A stretch of DNA of 60,006 bases from Aquificaceae bacterium (GCA_025062075.1 JANXBA010000046.1:1-60006), one strand, 5' to 3'. Shown: positions 7,283 to 16,546, counted from the first letter of the stretch. Numbers and translations are program-made. The notes: a model not told the origin generated them from the sequence alone.

Positions 7283-7295
7283 TACTATTATTATA
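7283..7295. promoter_or_regulatory. Overlapping divergent -10 boxes: trpE (+) and yebC (-)
   Basis: Plus strand: TACTAT (7283-7288), 7 nt, then trpE ATG 7296. Minus strand: TATAAT (7290-7295) serves yebC with an ordinary leader and Shine-Dalgarno. Only 24 bp separate the two start codons, so each promoter's -35 side lies inside the other gene. Confidence 0.5.
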
Positions 7296-8783
7296 ATGTT
7301 TCTCAGCTTTACCTTTGAGGAGATAGAAGAGCTGCTCCGGGAGTACGACCCTGTGCCTCTTTTTGCGGAGTTTGTCGCAGACACGGACACGCCCCTGTCT
7401 CTCTACCTCAAGCTGAGGGAGGGCTGGAAGCACAGCTTCCTTTTGGAGAGCGCAGAGGGCGGAGCCAAGTGGGGCAGGTACTCTTTTATAGTTCTGTCCT
7501 CAGGGTCTTACTACGCCTTCAAAGAGGGGACGGGCTACCTCTACCGGGAGGGTAGAGTAAGGCTCTTTCGGGAAAAGGACCCCCTCAGGCCCGTAGAGGA
7601 GCTCCTGAGGAGCTTCAGGCCCTACAAAGACCGCAGACTTCCTCGCTTCTGGGGAGGGCTGGTGGGCTACGTGGGCTACGAGGTGGTGAGCTCCTACGAG
7701 CCGGTGGGTCGCCCAGACAGGGATGCGCTGGAGCTCTTTGACCTTTTCATGGTTATGAGTCAGGTGGTGGTAGTGCACGACAACCTGAGCGGTAGCATCA
7801 AGGTCATAGTTCCCCTGCGCAGAGAGGGAGGAGCCCTCCAAGAATACCAAAGAGCCAGAGAGACCATCCAAGAGGTAAAGAGGAGAATATTCAAGACCGC
7901 GGTCCAGCCCGTGCACCTCTCTACCTGCGAGCCGGAGCTCCAAGAGTGGCACTCTAACTTTACGCAGGAGGGCTTCATGGAAGCGGTAAGCAGGGCAAAG
8001 AACTACATAGCCCAGGGGGACGTGGTGCAGGTGGTGCTCTCTCAGAGGTTTGGAAAGAGCTTCTCGGGAAAGCCGGAGAACATATACCGAGCCCTCAGAC
8101 ACCTAAACCCTTCATCCTACATGTACTACGCGGACTTAGGAGAGCTCAAGCTCGTGGGCTCCTCGCCGGAGGTGCTGGTGAGGCTGGAAGAGGGCAGGAT
8201 ACACACCAGGCCTATCGCGGGCACGCGCAGGAGAGGGCAGACCGAGGAGGAAGACCTTAAGCTGGAGAAGGAGCTCACCCAAGACCCGAAAGAGAGGGCG
8301 GAGCACCTTATGTTGGTAGACCTTGCCAGAAACGACGTGGGTAGGGTAAGCAAACCTGGAAGCGTGAAGGTGGAGAGCTTTATGAGAGTGGAAAGGTACT
8401 CTCACGTGATGCACATGGTTAGCGACGTGGTGGGCGAGCTGAGAGAGGGGCTGTCTGCCACGGAGGTCCTGAGAGCTGTCTTTCCTGCGGGCACCGTCTC
8501 CGGAGCACCGAAGGTCAGAGCCATGCAGATAATCCGAGAGCTGGAGGGGGAAGCCAGAGGGGTGTACGCAGGTGCGGTAGGCTATATCTCCTTTGAGGGC
8601 AACATGGACATGGCCATAGCCATAAGGACTGCGGTGGTCTTAGGGGGGCAGGTCTTCGTTCAGGCGGGGGCGGGCGTGGTTGCAGACTCAGACCCCTACG
8701 GGGAGTGGCTGGAGACGGTAAACAAGGCAAAGGCTCTCATGAAGGCGGTGCGCATGGCAGAGTCAGTCCACGAAGAGGGATAG
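7296..8783 (+). CDS. trpE: Anthranilate synthase component I
   Basis: TrpE is the chorismate-binding subunit that makes anthranilate, the first step of tryptophan synthesis; it needs TrpG, which is not in the window. The 495 residues are typical. SFLLESAEGGAKWGRYSFI near residues 48-66 corresponds to the tryptophan feedback site (LLES). The catalytic C-terminal half has GDVVQVVLSQRF, LKLVGSSPEVLV, RPIAGTRRRG, LVDLARNDVGRV and FPAGTVSGAPKVRAMQ. It is isolated from other trp genes, as in other Aquificales with scattered pathways. There is no Shine-Dalgarno before ATG 7296, so it is probably leaderless. Its last 21 nt overlap the convergent gene at 8763. Confidence 0.95.
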   Translation: MFLSFTFEEIEELLREYDPVPLFAEFVADTDTPLSLYLKLREGWKHSFLLESAEGGAKWGRYSFIVLSSGSYYAFKEGTGYLYREGRVRLFREKDPLRPVEELLRSFRPYKDRRLPRFWGGLVGYVGYEVVSSYEPVGRPDRDALELFDLFMVMSQVVVVHDNLSGSIKVIVPLRREGGALQEYQRARETIQEVKRRIFKTAVQPVHLSTCEPELQEWHSNFTQEGFMEAVSRAKNYIAQGDVVQVVLSQRFGKSFSGKPENIYRALRHLNPSSYMYYADLGELKLVGSSPEVLVRLEEGRIHTRPIAGTRRRGQTEEEDLKLEKELTQDPKERAEHLMLVDLARNDVGRVSKPGSVKVESFMRVERYSHVMHMVSDVVGELREGLSATEVLRAVFPAGTVSGAPKVRAMQIIRELEGEARGVYAGAVGYISFEGNMDMAIAIRTAVVLGGQVFVQAGAGVVADSDPYGEWLETVNKAKALMKAVRMAESVHEEG

Positions 8784-9302
8784 GCTCTTCAGCCCAGCCC
8801 TTTGCAGGAGCTCTCTCTTTACCATGCTCTTGAGGAGCTCCTCGTTGTCCTTAAAGACCTTGAACTTTTTCAGGAGTTCAGTTCTTTCCTCCCTGGTGAG
8901 CCTCTCCCACAGAAGGCGGGCAATCCTGCCTTCTAAGGCCATCAGAAACTCCTCCGCCTCCTTTACGCTCTTTACCTCGGGCTCGGACAGGCTCTCACCC
9001 AAAAGACTCTCTGCCCTTTTGAGCTTTTGTCTGAACCTTTCTTTCCAGCCCTCCGCCTCTTTTTGCCTTTTTAGGTAGCGCCTTTTTAGCTTCTTGATTT
9101 CTCCAAAGCTCATGAACAGGGGCAGTTTTGACCTCTTCTCGGGCGGGTAAAAGAGAAAGAACTTCCTTATGCCCTCTCGCACCACCTCAAGGGGATAGCC
9201 CTCCCTCTCCAGAAAGTTCAGAAACCAGACCTCTCTGGGCGAGAGGAAAAAGCCGCCCCTGAGCTCTAACACCATGTCCTTAAGCTCTCTGTAGTAGCTC
9301 AT
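8763..9302 (-). CDS. Highly charged helical protein, unknown
   Basis: I do not recognise this 179-residue protein. It is rich in Lys, Arg and Glu and probably all helical. A central segment (about residues 65-130, KLKRRYLKRQKEAEGWKE onward) is predicted by eye to be coiled coil. There is no signal peptide, cysteine or catalytic motif. It overlaps the upstream trm1 by 23 nt and the convergent trpE by 21 nt. The length of these overlaps and sound codon structure support a real gene. As the last gene of a hemE-trm1 unit it might act on RNA, but that is only a guess from context. Confidence 0.7.
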   Translation of the reverse strand: MSYYRELKDMVLELRGGFFLSPREVWFLNFLEREGYPLEVVREGIRKFFLFYPPEKRSKLPLFMSFGEIKKLKRRYLKRQKEAEGWKERFRQKLKRAESLLGESLSEPEVKSVKEAEEFLMALEGRIARLLWERLTREERTELLKKFKVFKDNEELLKSMVKRELLQRAGLKSLSLFVD

Positions 9303-10398
9303 CTTTTCTTCGGAGCACCTCCTGATGGCTCAGAGCGGTTCTGAAGCCCTCACCGCTGAAGTGCGTCCTGACCCCTTCAAAAACCTCCAAGAACTTCTCC
9401 ACGGGCGGGGGCTGACCCACGCCGAGAGCTCTTCCGAAGGCGGACACGGTGTAAAAGCCCACCGTCTGCAGTTTGCTCTCCTCTCTTATCCTTCTCAGGA
9501 GCTTGAGGGTGGTAGGGGAAAGCTCTACTGAGCCCCTTCTCTCCCACAGCTCTTCCACCAGCTCAGTGTCCCAGAGCTCTCCAATCCAGAGCGGTCCCGC
9601 CACCAAAAGAGAGCTCCCGCAGTGAGGACAGCTTCTCTTTATCTCCTCTATCTGCACCCCCTGCCGGTAGAGACACCTCTGGCAGTAGAGCAGGTAGCCT
9701 ACCTTTTGCAGGAGAGCGTCCGCCCTTTTTGCACCCAACTCCTTCTGGAAAAAGACCCTGTAGTAGTGCCTGTAGGAGTAGGAGAAAATCGGCCTCATGG
9801 CAAAGTCCATCTTTGACCCCTCTTCCACCACCTTTTTTATGAGTATCCTTAGCCCCACCTCGTGGTAGAACTCTGCACTGAGCAAGGGTCTTGAGCCGTA
9901 GCGTCTCAAACAGGTGGAGGGGTAGGTGCCGGAGAGCACCGAGGTGTCGGTGGCGGAGACCGCCAGCACGCCCCGCCTTGCCACCGCCAGAACTCCGCCC
10001 TCCAAGAAGGGCACGGGAGAGCCAAAAGGGTCTATGTCCACGTAGTGTATTCCCCGGAGCTCCCTCAGGAAAAGAGAAGCCTCCCTTGAGTGCACCTCCA
10101 CCCTGTCTTCCAAGGAGTAGCTCCTTACAAGCGCTCTAAAAAAGTCCACCGCCCTCTGACTCAGGTCGTTGTAGAGTGCTCTTTCCACCTTGTCCGTTTC
10201 CAACAGCATGCGTAGGAGCCTGACACCGCTGGCGCCCATCGGGTCGCAGACCTTTACCTTGGGAAAAGGCAGGTGCAAAAGCACGAGCAGGCTTATGTCC
10301 CTGTTTTCTCTCATGTGGGGGTTGTAGAAGACCTCCATCTCCGAGGAGACCACCTGCGGAACGCAGAGCTCAAACAGCACTTTGCCTTCCCTTAGCAT
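9280..10398 (-). CDS. trm1: tRNA (guanine26-N2)-dimethyltransferase Trm1
   Basis: Trm1 methylates guanine 26 of tRNA using S-adenosylmethionine. It is a eukaryotic/archaeal enzyme that is rare in bacteria but known in Aquifex aeolicus. The 372-residue protein has VFYNPHMRENRD near the N-terminus, the SAM-binding VKVCDPMGASGVRLLR, a DIDPFGSPVPFLE motif matching the Trm1 DPFG(S/T) signature, SATDTSVLSG, and a C-terminal zinc-ribbon pattern CQRC...CPHC. The start ATG 10398 overlaps the hemE stop by 7 nt. This is a strong lineage marker and probably an ancient transfer from archaea or eukaryotes. Confidence 0.93.
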   Translation of the reverse strand: MLREGKVLFELCVPQVVSSEMEVFYNPHMRENRDISLLVLLHLPFPKVKVCDPMGASGVRLLRMLLETDKVERALYNDLSQRAVDFFRALVRSYSLEDRVEVHSREASLFLRELRGIHYVDIDPFGSPVPFLEGGVLAVARRGVLAVSATDTSVLSGTYPSTCLRRYGSRPLLSAEFYHEVGLRILIKKVVEEGSKMDFAMRPIFSYSYRHYYRVFFQKELGAKRADALLQKVGYLLYCQRCLYRQGVQIEEIKRSCPHCGSSLLVAGPLWIGELWDTELVEELWERRGSVELSPTTLKLLRRIREESKLQTVGFYTVSAFGRALGVGQPPPVEKFLEVFEGVRTHFSGEGFRTALSHQEVLRRKDELLQRA

Positions 10399-11399
10399 GA
10401 AAGCGAGTGGCTCTTTACCGTGTCCACCAAAAGCCTTACCTTTTGAAGGTCCATGTCGGGCATGAGCCCGTGTCCCAAGTTAAACACGTAGAGCGTTCTT
10501 CTGGGCAAGCCTTTGAGAAAGTCCCGCACCTTTTCCACGAGGACCTCTTCACTGCAGTAGAGCAGGGCAGGGTCTAAGTTGCCCTGAAGTGCCTTGGAGC
10601 TCTCCCGCATGACGCTCTTTATGTCCACCGTCCAGTCCACGGAGAGGACATCCACCGGCAGGTCCTCAAGAGCCCTCAAAAAAGAGCCAGAGCCCCTGTA
10701 AAAGTATACAAGTGGCACGGAGGAAAACTTCTTTAGCTCCTCAAAAAGCCTCCTGAGGTGGGTCTGGGCGTAGGTCTGAAACTCCTCGTAGGGCAAATGC
10801 AGTGCCCAGCTGTCAAAGACCTGCACCACGTCCGCACCCGCCCTTACCTGCCCCTTTAAGTACTCCACCAAGTTCTCCGTCAGCAAGGACATGAGCCTTT
10901 GCGCTTTTTCCCCCTCTTCCCAGAGGAACCTTTTGGTCTTTCTAAAGTCCTTGCTTGAGCCCCCCTCCACCATGTAGGCCATCAGGGTAAAGGGAGCACC
11001 GCAAAAGCCTATTACGGGCAAGTCCTTTGCCAGCGCCTTTAACTTGGCTACTATCTCTCCCACGAAGGCAGTCTGGGAAAAGTCTATTTTTTTAAGGCTT
11101 TCCACCTTTCCTTCCCAGAAGAGCCTCGGGCCTTCCCCCTCCGCAAACTCCACCCTCACGCCCATGGGCTCTAGGGGCACCAGTATGTCGGAGAAAATTA
11201 TTAACGCATCCACGCCCAAGAGCTCCAAGGGCAGGAGGCTTACTCTGGTTGCTAGCTCCACGTTCTTACAGAAAGAGAGAAAGTCTTTCTCCTTTTCTCT
11301 GAGCTCCCTGTACTGGGGCATGTACCTACCCGCCTGACGCATGAGCCAGACGGGAAACCGGGGAATTTCTTCCCCTCTTAGGCTTTTCAAGAGTAGCAT
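10392..11399 (-). CDS. hemE: Uroporphyrinogen decarboxylase
   Basis: HemE removes the four acetate carboxyls of uroporphyrinogen III to give coproporphyrinogen III in heme synthesis. The 335-residue length is typical. PVWLMRQAGRYMPQYRELR near the N-terminus is the classic signature with the substrate-binding Arg, and FCGAPFTLMAYMVEGG is the second signature. VFDSWA and VDWTVDI are also conserved, and NLGHGLMPD is near the C-terminus. It has its own -10-like element TATACT, 8 nt before ATG, in the 29-nt gap after purB, with no Shine-Dalgarno. It leads a unit with trm1. hemN at 53890 performs the next anaerobic step. Confidence 0.97.
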   Translation of the reverse strand: MLLLKSLRGEEIPRFPVWLMRQAGRYMPQYRELREKEKDFLSFCKNVELATRVSLLPLELLGVDALIIFSDILVPLEPMGVRVEFAEGEGPRLFWEGKVESLKKIDFSQTAFVGEIVAKLKALAKDLPVIGFCGAPFTLMAYMVEGGSSKDFRKTKRFLWEEGEKAQRLMSLLTENLVEYLKGQVRAGADVVQVFDSWALHLPYEEFQTYAQTHLRRLFEELKKFSSVPLVYFYRGSGSFLRALEDLPVDVLSVDWTVDIKSVMRESSKALQGNLDPALLYCSEEVLVEKVRDFLKGLPRRTLYVFNLGHGLMPDMDLQKVRLLVDTVKSHSLSC

Positions 11400-11407
11400 G
11401 GCTTTAT

Positions 11408-11413
11408 AGTATA
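11408..11413 (-). promoter_or_regulatory. -10-like TATACT for hemE (leaderless)
   Basis: Minus-strand TATACT, then 8 nt, then ATG 11399, in the 29-nt purB-hemE gap. Confidence 0.5.
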
Positions 11414-11428
11414 AGCCGGCGTGAGCCT

Positions 11429-12730
11429 TTAGCCCAGCGCACGCTCGTATATTCTCCGGATGTGTTTTAAAAAGCCGTTGGGGTTTAGGAGCTCCGCCAG
11501 CTCTTCTTGGCTCAGTAGGGCGCTCACCTCCGGGTCTTCTAACAGAGCTCTTTCAAAGCGGAGGCCCTCCTGCCAGCTTCTCATGGCACAGCGCTGGACC
11601 ATGTGGTAGGCCCTGTCTCTGGCTATGCCCTTCTCTGTGAGCCTTACCAGCACCTTGGAGGAGGCGTAAAGCCCGTGGGAGAGCTCCATGTTTCTTTCCA
11701 TGCGCTCCTCGTGAACCACCAGTCCCTGGAGCATTTCAAGAAAAAGGGTTAGCATGTAGTCCAAGGCTATGGTGGAGTCTGGCAGGATTACCCTCTCGGC
11801 GGAGGAGTGGGATATGTCTCTTTCGTGCCACAGGGGGATGTTTTCTAAAGCTACCATTAGGTTTGCCCTTACGAGGCGGGCAAGCCCGCACAACCTCTCT
11901 GCGTGGATGGGGTTCTTCTTGTGAGGCATGGCGGAGGAGCCCCTTTGACCTTCTGAGAAAGGCTCGGAGAGCTCCAGCACCTCCGTCCTCTGCAGGTGTC
12001 TTATCTCGGTGGCAAACCTCTCCAGCGCGGAGGCGGTAGAGGCCAGGGCGTACATGACCTGAGCGTGTCTGTCCCTGGGGACCACCTGCGTAGACACGGG
12101 CTCGGGCTTAAGACCCAGCTCTTTTAGGGCTATCTCCTCCACCTGCGGGTCTAAGTTAGAGTAGGTCCCTACCGCACCCGATAGCTTGCCATAGGAGATG
12201 GTCTCCAAAGCCTGCAGAAGTCTTTCTCTGTTTCTTTTCATCTCCTGATGCCAGCTGAGGAACTTAAGACCGAGGGTTATGGGCTCTGCGTGCACCCCGT
12301 GCGTCCTACCCATCATGAGTCTGTCCTTGTGCCTCAAGGCGAGCTCTTGGAGCTCCTTTATGACCTTCTCCAGCTGTTCAAGGATTAGGCTGAGAGCCTG
12401 CCTGAGCTGGAGGGCGAGGGCGGTGTCCACCACGTCCGAAGAGGTAAGCCCCATGTGAAAGTAGTGAGAGTGCTCAGGTATCTGCTCACCTATGGCGGAC
12501 ACAAAAGCAAGCACGTCGTGCTTGTACTTTTTCTCGTACTGGCTTATGCGCTCTAAGACGCTCTCGTCCACGAAGGTGTTTTCCTCCACGGCCTTCAGAG
12601 CCTGCGCGGGCACCTTGCCCAGTTTGTGCCACGCCCTGCAGACCGCCCGCTCCACCAAAAGCCAAAGCCTGTACTTGTTTAAGTCAGACCAGACCTGACC
12701 CATTTCCCTTCTGGTGTACCTTTCTATCAT
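11429..12730 (-). CDS. purB: Adenylosuccinate lyase
   Basis: PurB cleaves SAICAR and adenylosuccinate in purine synthesis. The 433-residue chain starts IERYTRREMGQVWSDLNKY, the common N-terminus of the thermophile branch. It contains TSSDVVDTALALQ, GRTHGVHAEPITLGLK with the catalytic His, and the fumarase-superfamily signature GSSAMPHKKNPIHAE. I chose ATG 12730 because family members start with MIERYTR; an in-frame GTG nine nucleotides upstream is also possible. GGTGGAAGG just upstream can act as Shine-Dalgarno. It follows trxB by 9 nt and is probably cotranscribed. Confidence 0.96.
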   Translation of the reverse strand: MIERYTRREMGQVWSDLNKYRLWLLVERAVCRAWHKLGKVPAQALKAVEENTFVDESVLERISQYEKKYKHDVLAFVSAIGEQIPEHSHYFHMGLTSSDVVDTALALQLRQALSLILEQLEKVIKELQELALRHKDRLMMGRTHGVHAEPITLGLKFLSWHQEMKRNRERLLQALETISYGKLSGAVGTYSNLDPQVEEIALKELGLKPEPVSTQVVPRDRHAQVMYALASTASALERFATEIRHLQRTEVLELSEPFSEGQRGSSAMPHKKNPIHAERLCGLARLVRANLMVALENIPLWHERDISHSSAERVILPDSTIALDYMLTLFLEMLQGLVVHEERMERNMELSHGLYASSKVLVRLTEKGIARDRAYHMVQRCAMRSWQEGLRFERALLEDPEVSALLSQEELAELLNPNGFLKHIRRIYERALG

Positions 12731-12739
12731 GCCTTCCAC

Positions 12740-13669
12740 CTATATCCAAGAGCTTATGCCGTAGGTGAGGTCGTGGTAAACGGAGAGCAGGGCTTTGGCC
12801 CCCTCGCCTGCGGAGACTATTATCTGCCGAGCGAAGACGTTGGTGCAGTCGCCGGCGGCGTATACGCCCCTTTCTGAAGTCCTGTTGTTGCAGTCCACGA
12901 CAATCTCACCCTTCTGGGTGGTAAGCACTCCAAGAGACTGGGCAAGCTCCGAGTTGGGCTTTAGCCCTATCTCCACGAAGACGCCTTCCACCGGGAGCTC
13001 AAAGACCTCGCCCCCGCTGAGGTTCTCTAATAGCACGGAGCTCACGCCTTGCTGGCTCCCCCTTATTTCAACCACCCTGTGCCTTAGCAGGGCTTTCACC
13101 TTGGGGTTTGGCAGAACCTTTTCTCTCAAGACCTCGTCCGCCCTAAAGAGCTCTGAGTGCTCTACCAAGTATATCTCCCGTGCGTACTTAAGGAGTTGGT
13201 CTGCCGCCTCAAAGCCGGAGTTTCCACCGCCTACCACCACCACGCGGGCGTCCTTGAAAAAGGGTGCATCACAGGTGTAGCAGTAGGAGACTCCTCTGCC
13301 TGTGTACTCCTTCTCACCCGGCACGCCCAGCTTTCTGTAGTCCGCACCTGTGCAGAACAGGAGGTTTTTCGCCTCGTACTCCTTGCCAGAGAGAGTCTTA
13401 AGGAGAAAGCCTTCGCCCTTTCTCTCTACTTGGACCACCTCGTCGTAAACAGGTTGGACGCCCAGCCTTTCCATCTGCTCCATCATCTTCTGCACGAGGA
13501 CAAAGCCGTCCACCAGAGCGTAGCCTAAGTAGTTCTCTATCTCCCCCGCCTTTACGACCTGTCCGCCTACTTCTCTCGTGATGAGCAGAAAGTCCATCCT
13601 CTTCCTCTGGGCGTATATGCTGGCGGATATGCCCGCAGGACCTCCTCCTATTATGGCCAGCTGGTGCAT
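12740..13669 (-). CDS. trxB: Thioredoxin reductase (NAD(P)H, FAD)
   Basis: This flavoprotein passes electrons from NAD(P)H through FAD and a Cys pair to thioredoxin. The 309-residue chain has the FAD-binding GGGPAGISASIYA at the N-terminus and the redox-active CYTC at residues 130-133. It also has the NAD(P)H-binding VVVVGGGNSGFEAAD and the C-terminal FAD site GVYAAGDCTN. The Cys pair and absence of long extensions favour TrxB over ferredoxin-NADP reductase homologs. TAAAAT ends 7 nt before ATG 13669 and no Shine-Dalgarno is present. Likely clients in the window include ArsC, the peroxiredoxin and the membrane thioredoxin at 30588. Confidence 0.95.
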   Translation of the reverse strand: MHQLAIIGGGPAGISASIYAQRKRMDFLLITREVGGQVVKAGEIENYLGYALVDGFVLVQKMMEQMERLGVQPVYDEVVQVERKGEGFLLKTLSGKEYEAKNLLFCTGADYRKLGVPGEKEYTGRGVSYCYTCDAPFFKDARVVVVGGGNSGFEAADQLLKYAREIYLVEHSELFRADEVLREKVLPNPKVKALLRHRVVEIRGSQQGVSSVLLENLSGGEVFELPVEGVFVEIGLKPNSELAQSLGVLTTQKGEIVVDCNNRTSERGVYAAGDCTNVFARQIIVSAGEGAKALLSVYHDLTYGISSWI

Positions 13670-13676
13670 GGTATAA

Positions 13677-13682
13677 ATTTTA
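13677..13682 (-). promoter_or_regulatory. -10-like TAAAAT for trxB (leaderless)
   Basis: Minus-strand TAAAAT, then 7 nt, then ATG 13669. No Shine-Dalgarno. Confidence 0.5.
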
Positions 13683-13683
13683 C

Positions 13684-13708
13684 CAGGGGCGGGAGGCTAC
13701 CGCCTGAG
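13684..13708 (-). terminator. GC-rich hairpin after the TPR gene (possible terminator)
   Basis: On the minus strand GGCGG and CCGCC arms enclose a 7-nt loop just after the TPR gene stop. There is no U-run, so termination activity is uncertain. Confidence 0.3.
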
Positions 13709-13717
13709 GCACTCTCG

Positions 13718-14197
13718 TCAGTTTAGCATACTGAGAATCTGATGCCTTAACACGTGGCTGGGTTTGTAGTCGGGGGCAAGTTTTACGGCGTTTTCCACCT
13801 CTATGAGGGCGTCTTGGAACTTACCTTTCATCATGTATAGCCTTGCCAAGTTTATGTGGGGGTAGTGTCTGGGCTCGTAGCGGGGTGCGGTGATGGCCTT
13901 CTTGAGCCAAGGAAGGGCCTCGTCGAGCCTTCCCATGGCTATGAGATAGGAGCCTATGTCGTTGTAGGGGTTGCCGAACCCTGGGTCTATGTCTATAGCC
14001 TTGAGACATAGGTCTATGGCGGTCTCCAGCTCTCCCATCATGCTGTATGCCCAGCCCATGTAGGTGTAGGCTTCTGCGGTGGGTTGAAGTTCGATGGACT
14101 TCTGGTAAAACTCTATGGCCTTCTGCAGGTTGCCCGCCATGTGCTCCTGAAGAGCCCTCTCCAAGAGCTCCTTTGCTTCCCTGTTTATGTCCCTCAT
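13718..14197 (-). CDS. Tetratricopeptide repeat protein
   Basis: The 159-residue protein is made of about three to four TPR units: KAIEFYQKSIELQPTAEAYTYMGWAY, TAIDLCLKAIDIDPGFGNPYNDIG, EALPWLKKAI, and DALIEVENAVKLAPDY. TPRs are protein-protein interaction scaffolds; no enzymatic domain or signal peptide is present, so it is a cytoplasmic adaptor of unknown partner. TATATT ends 7 nt before ATG 14197 with no Shine-Dalgarno, and a -35-like TTGTCA (+ strand 14227-14232) sits 16 bp further out, one of the better promoters of this type in the window. Confidence 0.88.
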   Translation of the reverse strand: MRDINREAKELLERALQEHMAGNLQKAIEFYQKSIELQPTAEAYTYMGWAYSMMGELETAIDLCLKAIDIDPGFGNPYNDIGSYLIAMGRLDEALPWLKKAITAPRYEPRHYPHINLARLYMMKGKFQDALIEVENAVKLAPDYKPSHVLRHQILSMLN

Positions 14198-14204
14198 GCC
14201 TTTA

Positions 14205-14232
14205 AATATATGCTTGTCAGAAAAATTGACAA
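14205..14232 (-). promoter_or_regulatory. Promoter of the TPR gene (leaderless)
   Basis: Minus strand TTGTCA, 16 bp, TATATT, 7 nt, then ATG 14197. Confidence 0.6.
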
Positions 14233-14245
14233 CGCTTTACTAAGA

Positions 14246-15037
14246 TTACTCCCACTCGCTTTCCCGAAGGGACTTCTCCAGGCTGGCTGGCACCTCCGCA
14301 GGAAGGCCCAAGAGCAGTTTAAACTGCAAGGCGTTGAGCACCGCCTGAGCCCTTAAAGTGTTGTTGAAAAAGACGAAGGTCTCCCTCTTGGGCAGTTTCC
14401 TTAGCTTGTCTTTTAGCTTTCGGAGCTCTTCCAGGGAATAGAGGTAGTCGTAGGGCTTTTGTGGGTCTCTTCCGTGGAGCCTCAGGTAGTTTATCTCCCC
14501 TACGCCTACCCAAGGACCTACAAGAAAGCCTTCTCCCTTGGGTGCGTCCACGTTGACCATGGAAAAGCCCATCTCCTGAACAAGTGCGTAGAAGTCCGCC
14601 TTTTTAAAGCTCTTGTTTCTCACTTCCACCACCTTTGGCAGGCCTCTGAAGGCCTTGGAAAGACCCTTTATGTACTCCACCTGCTCCTGACCGTATCCGA
14701 AGCTCTCGGGAAACTGAAAAAGAAGGGCCACAAACCTGTCCTCCGCAAGGACCGGCTCAAGGGCTTGAAGAAACTTCTTTGCCCCCTCCTCTGTGTAGTT
14801 TCTCGTGTGGGTAAAGCTCCTGTGGGCCTTGAAGGCAAAGCGCAGGTTGGGAGCTCGGGAGAGCATGCTTTTGACGGTTCCTCTGTTGGGGAAGGTGTAG
14901 AAGGAGGCGTTTACCTCCACCACTTCAAAGTGCTTGGCGTAAAAGCGCAGGTAGTCTTCTCTTTTGAGGGAGGCGGGGTAGAAGTTCCCCACCCAGTCCT
15001 TGTAATAAAAACCGCTACAGCCTACATAGACCCTCAA
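14246..15037 (-). CDS. DUF72 family protein
   Basis: This is a DUF72-family TIM-barrel-like protein of unknown biochemical role. The 263 residues begin [20 protein letters not shown], the hallmark GxSGxxYxxWxGxFYP motif. They continue with [56 protein letters not shown] and VFFNNT, all conserved positions in the family. It overlaps the atpA stop by 4 nt as the downstream gene, so it is probably read through from atpA. The gene ends about 50 nt before the TPR gene's start. Confidence 0.93.
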   Translation of the reverse strand: MRVYVGCSGFYYKDWVGNFYPASLKREDYLRFYAKHFEVVEVNASFYTFPNRGTVKSMLSRAPNLRFAFKAHRSFTHTRNYTEEGAKKFLQALEPVLAEDRFVALLFQFPESFGYGQEQVEYIKGLSKAFRGLPKVVEVRNKSFKKADFYALVQEMGFSMVNVDAPKGEGFLVGPWVGVGEINYLRLHGRDPQKPYDYLYSLEELRKLKDKLRKLPKRETFVFFNNTLRAQAVLNALQFKLLLGLPAEVPASLEKSLRESEWE

Positions 15038-16545
15038 GGAATGAACTTGGACTTGAAGTCCTTCAGGGCCTCGTTTAACTTCGTCTTTAGCTGGTCGTCC
15101 AGCGTCTTTTTCTGTCTTATCTCCGCAAGGAGGTCAGCCTTCTCCTTGTCCAAGTAGGTGTAGAGCTCCTTCTCAAACTTTCTCACCGAGCTCACCGGGA
15201 TGTCGTCCAAGTAGCCGTTTGTTCCTGCGTATATGGCGACTATCTGCTTCTCCACGGGGATGGGGCTGTAGGGCTCTTGCTTGAGGAGCTCCACAAGCCT
15301 TAGACCCCTGTTTATGGTCTGCTGGGTTGCCTTGTCCAGCTCGGAGGCAAACTGCACGAAGGCTTCCAACTCTCTAAACTGGGCCAGGTCAAGCCTTAGC
15401 GTGCCTGCCACCTGCTTCATCGCCTTTATCTGAGCCGCACCGCCAACCCTTGAGACGGACAGTCCCACATTTATGGCGGGTCTTACTCCCTTGTTGAAGA
15501 GGTCCGGCTCTAGGTATATCTGACCGTCGGTGATGGAAATCACGTTGGTAGGTATGTAGGCGGCTACGTCCCCTGCCTTTGTCTCTATGATGGGCAAGGC
15601 GGTCAAGGACCCTGCGCCCAGCTCGTCGTTTAGCTTGGCGGCGCGCTCTAACAGTCTGGAATGTAGGTAGAAGACGTCACCTGGGTAGGCCTCCCTTCCG
15701 GGTGGTCTTCTCATGAGGAGCGAGAGCTGTCTGTAGGCTTCCGCATGCTTGGACAGGTCGTCGTAAACTATCAGGGCGTGCTTGCCGTTGTCTCTGAAGT
15801 ATTCCCCTATGGTGCAACCTACGAAGGGTGCAAGGTACTGCAGGGAGGCCGGGTCGGTGGCGGAGGCCACCACCACGCAGGTGTAGTCCATGGCACCGCT
15901 CCTTTCTAAGAGCTCTATGATTCTGGCGGTGGTGGACCTTTTCTGCCCTACCGCTACGTATATGCAGTAGACGTCCGTGTCCTTCTGGTTGAGGATGGTG
16001 TCTATGCATACGGTAGTTTTTCCCGTGGACCTGTCGCCTATAATCAGCTCGCGCTGTCCTCTGCCTATGGGTATCATGGCGTCTATCGCCTTTATGCCCG
16101 TCTGGAGAGGCTCGTGAACGGACTTTCTTTTGACCACGCCCGGTGCTATCTTCTCCACGGGAGACCTGTACTCGTACTTCAGAGGTCCTTTGCCGTCCAA
16201 GGGGTTGCCCAGCGGGTCTATCACCCTTCCGATGAGCCCATCGCCCACGGGCGCGTCCAGTATCCTACCTGTTCTCTTGACCACCGAGCCCTCTCTTATG
16301 CCGCTCTCGCTCCCTAGCACGATGATACCCACGTTGTCCTCTTCAAGGTTAAAGGCAAGGCCCATGACTCCGCCTTCAAACTCCACCAGCTCGTTGGCCA
16401 TCACGTTCTCAAGCCCGTAGGCTCTTGCCACTCCGTCGCCCACGTAGTAAACCACGCCCACCTCCTCCATCTTTGCGGAGGCTTCAAAGCCCTTTATCTG
16501 CTCCTTTAACAGCTGAAGGGCCTCTTCGTAGGTTATGGTAGCCAT
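15034..16545 (-). CDS. atpA: ATP synthase F1 subunit alpha
   Basis: This is the non-catalytic nucleotide-binding alpha subunit of the F1 sector. The 503-residue length is standard. It shows [26 protein letters not shown], the Walker A loop GDRSTGKTT near residue 169, [25 protein letters not shown] (Walker B) and [20 protein letters not shown]. None of the other ATP synthase genes is nearby; scattered atp genes are known in Aquifex. It starts 1 nt after archaemetzincin with GGAGG just before ATG 16545, and shares an ATGA overlap with DUF72. Confidence 0.98.
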   Translation of the reverse strand: MATITYEEALQLLKEQIKGFEASAKMEEVGVVYYVGDGVARAYGLENVMANELVEFEGGVMGLAFNLEEDNVGIIVLGSESGIREGSVVKRTGRILDAPVGDGLIGRVIDPLGNPLDGKGPLKYEYRSPVEKIAPGVVKRKSVHEPLQTGIKAIDAMIPIGRGQRELIIGDRSTGKTTVCIDTILNQKDTDVYCIYVAVGQKRSTTARIIELLERSGAMDYTCVVVASATDPASLQYLAPFVGCTIGEYFRDNGKHALIVYDDLSKHAEAYRQLSLLMRRPPGREAYPGDVFYLHSRLLERAAKLNDELGAGSLTALPIIETKAGDVAAYIPTNVISITDGQIYLEPDLFNKGVRPAINVGLSVSRVGGAAQIKAMKQVAGTLRLDLAQFRELEAFVQFASELDKATQQTINRGLRLVELLKQEPYSPIPVEKQIVAIYAGTNGYLDDIPVSSVRKFEKELYTYLDKEKADLLAEIRQKKTLDDQLKTKLNEALKDFKSKFIP

Positions 16546-16546
16546 A

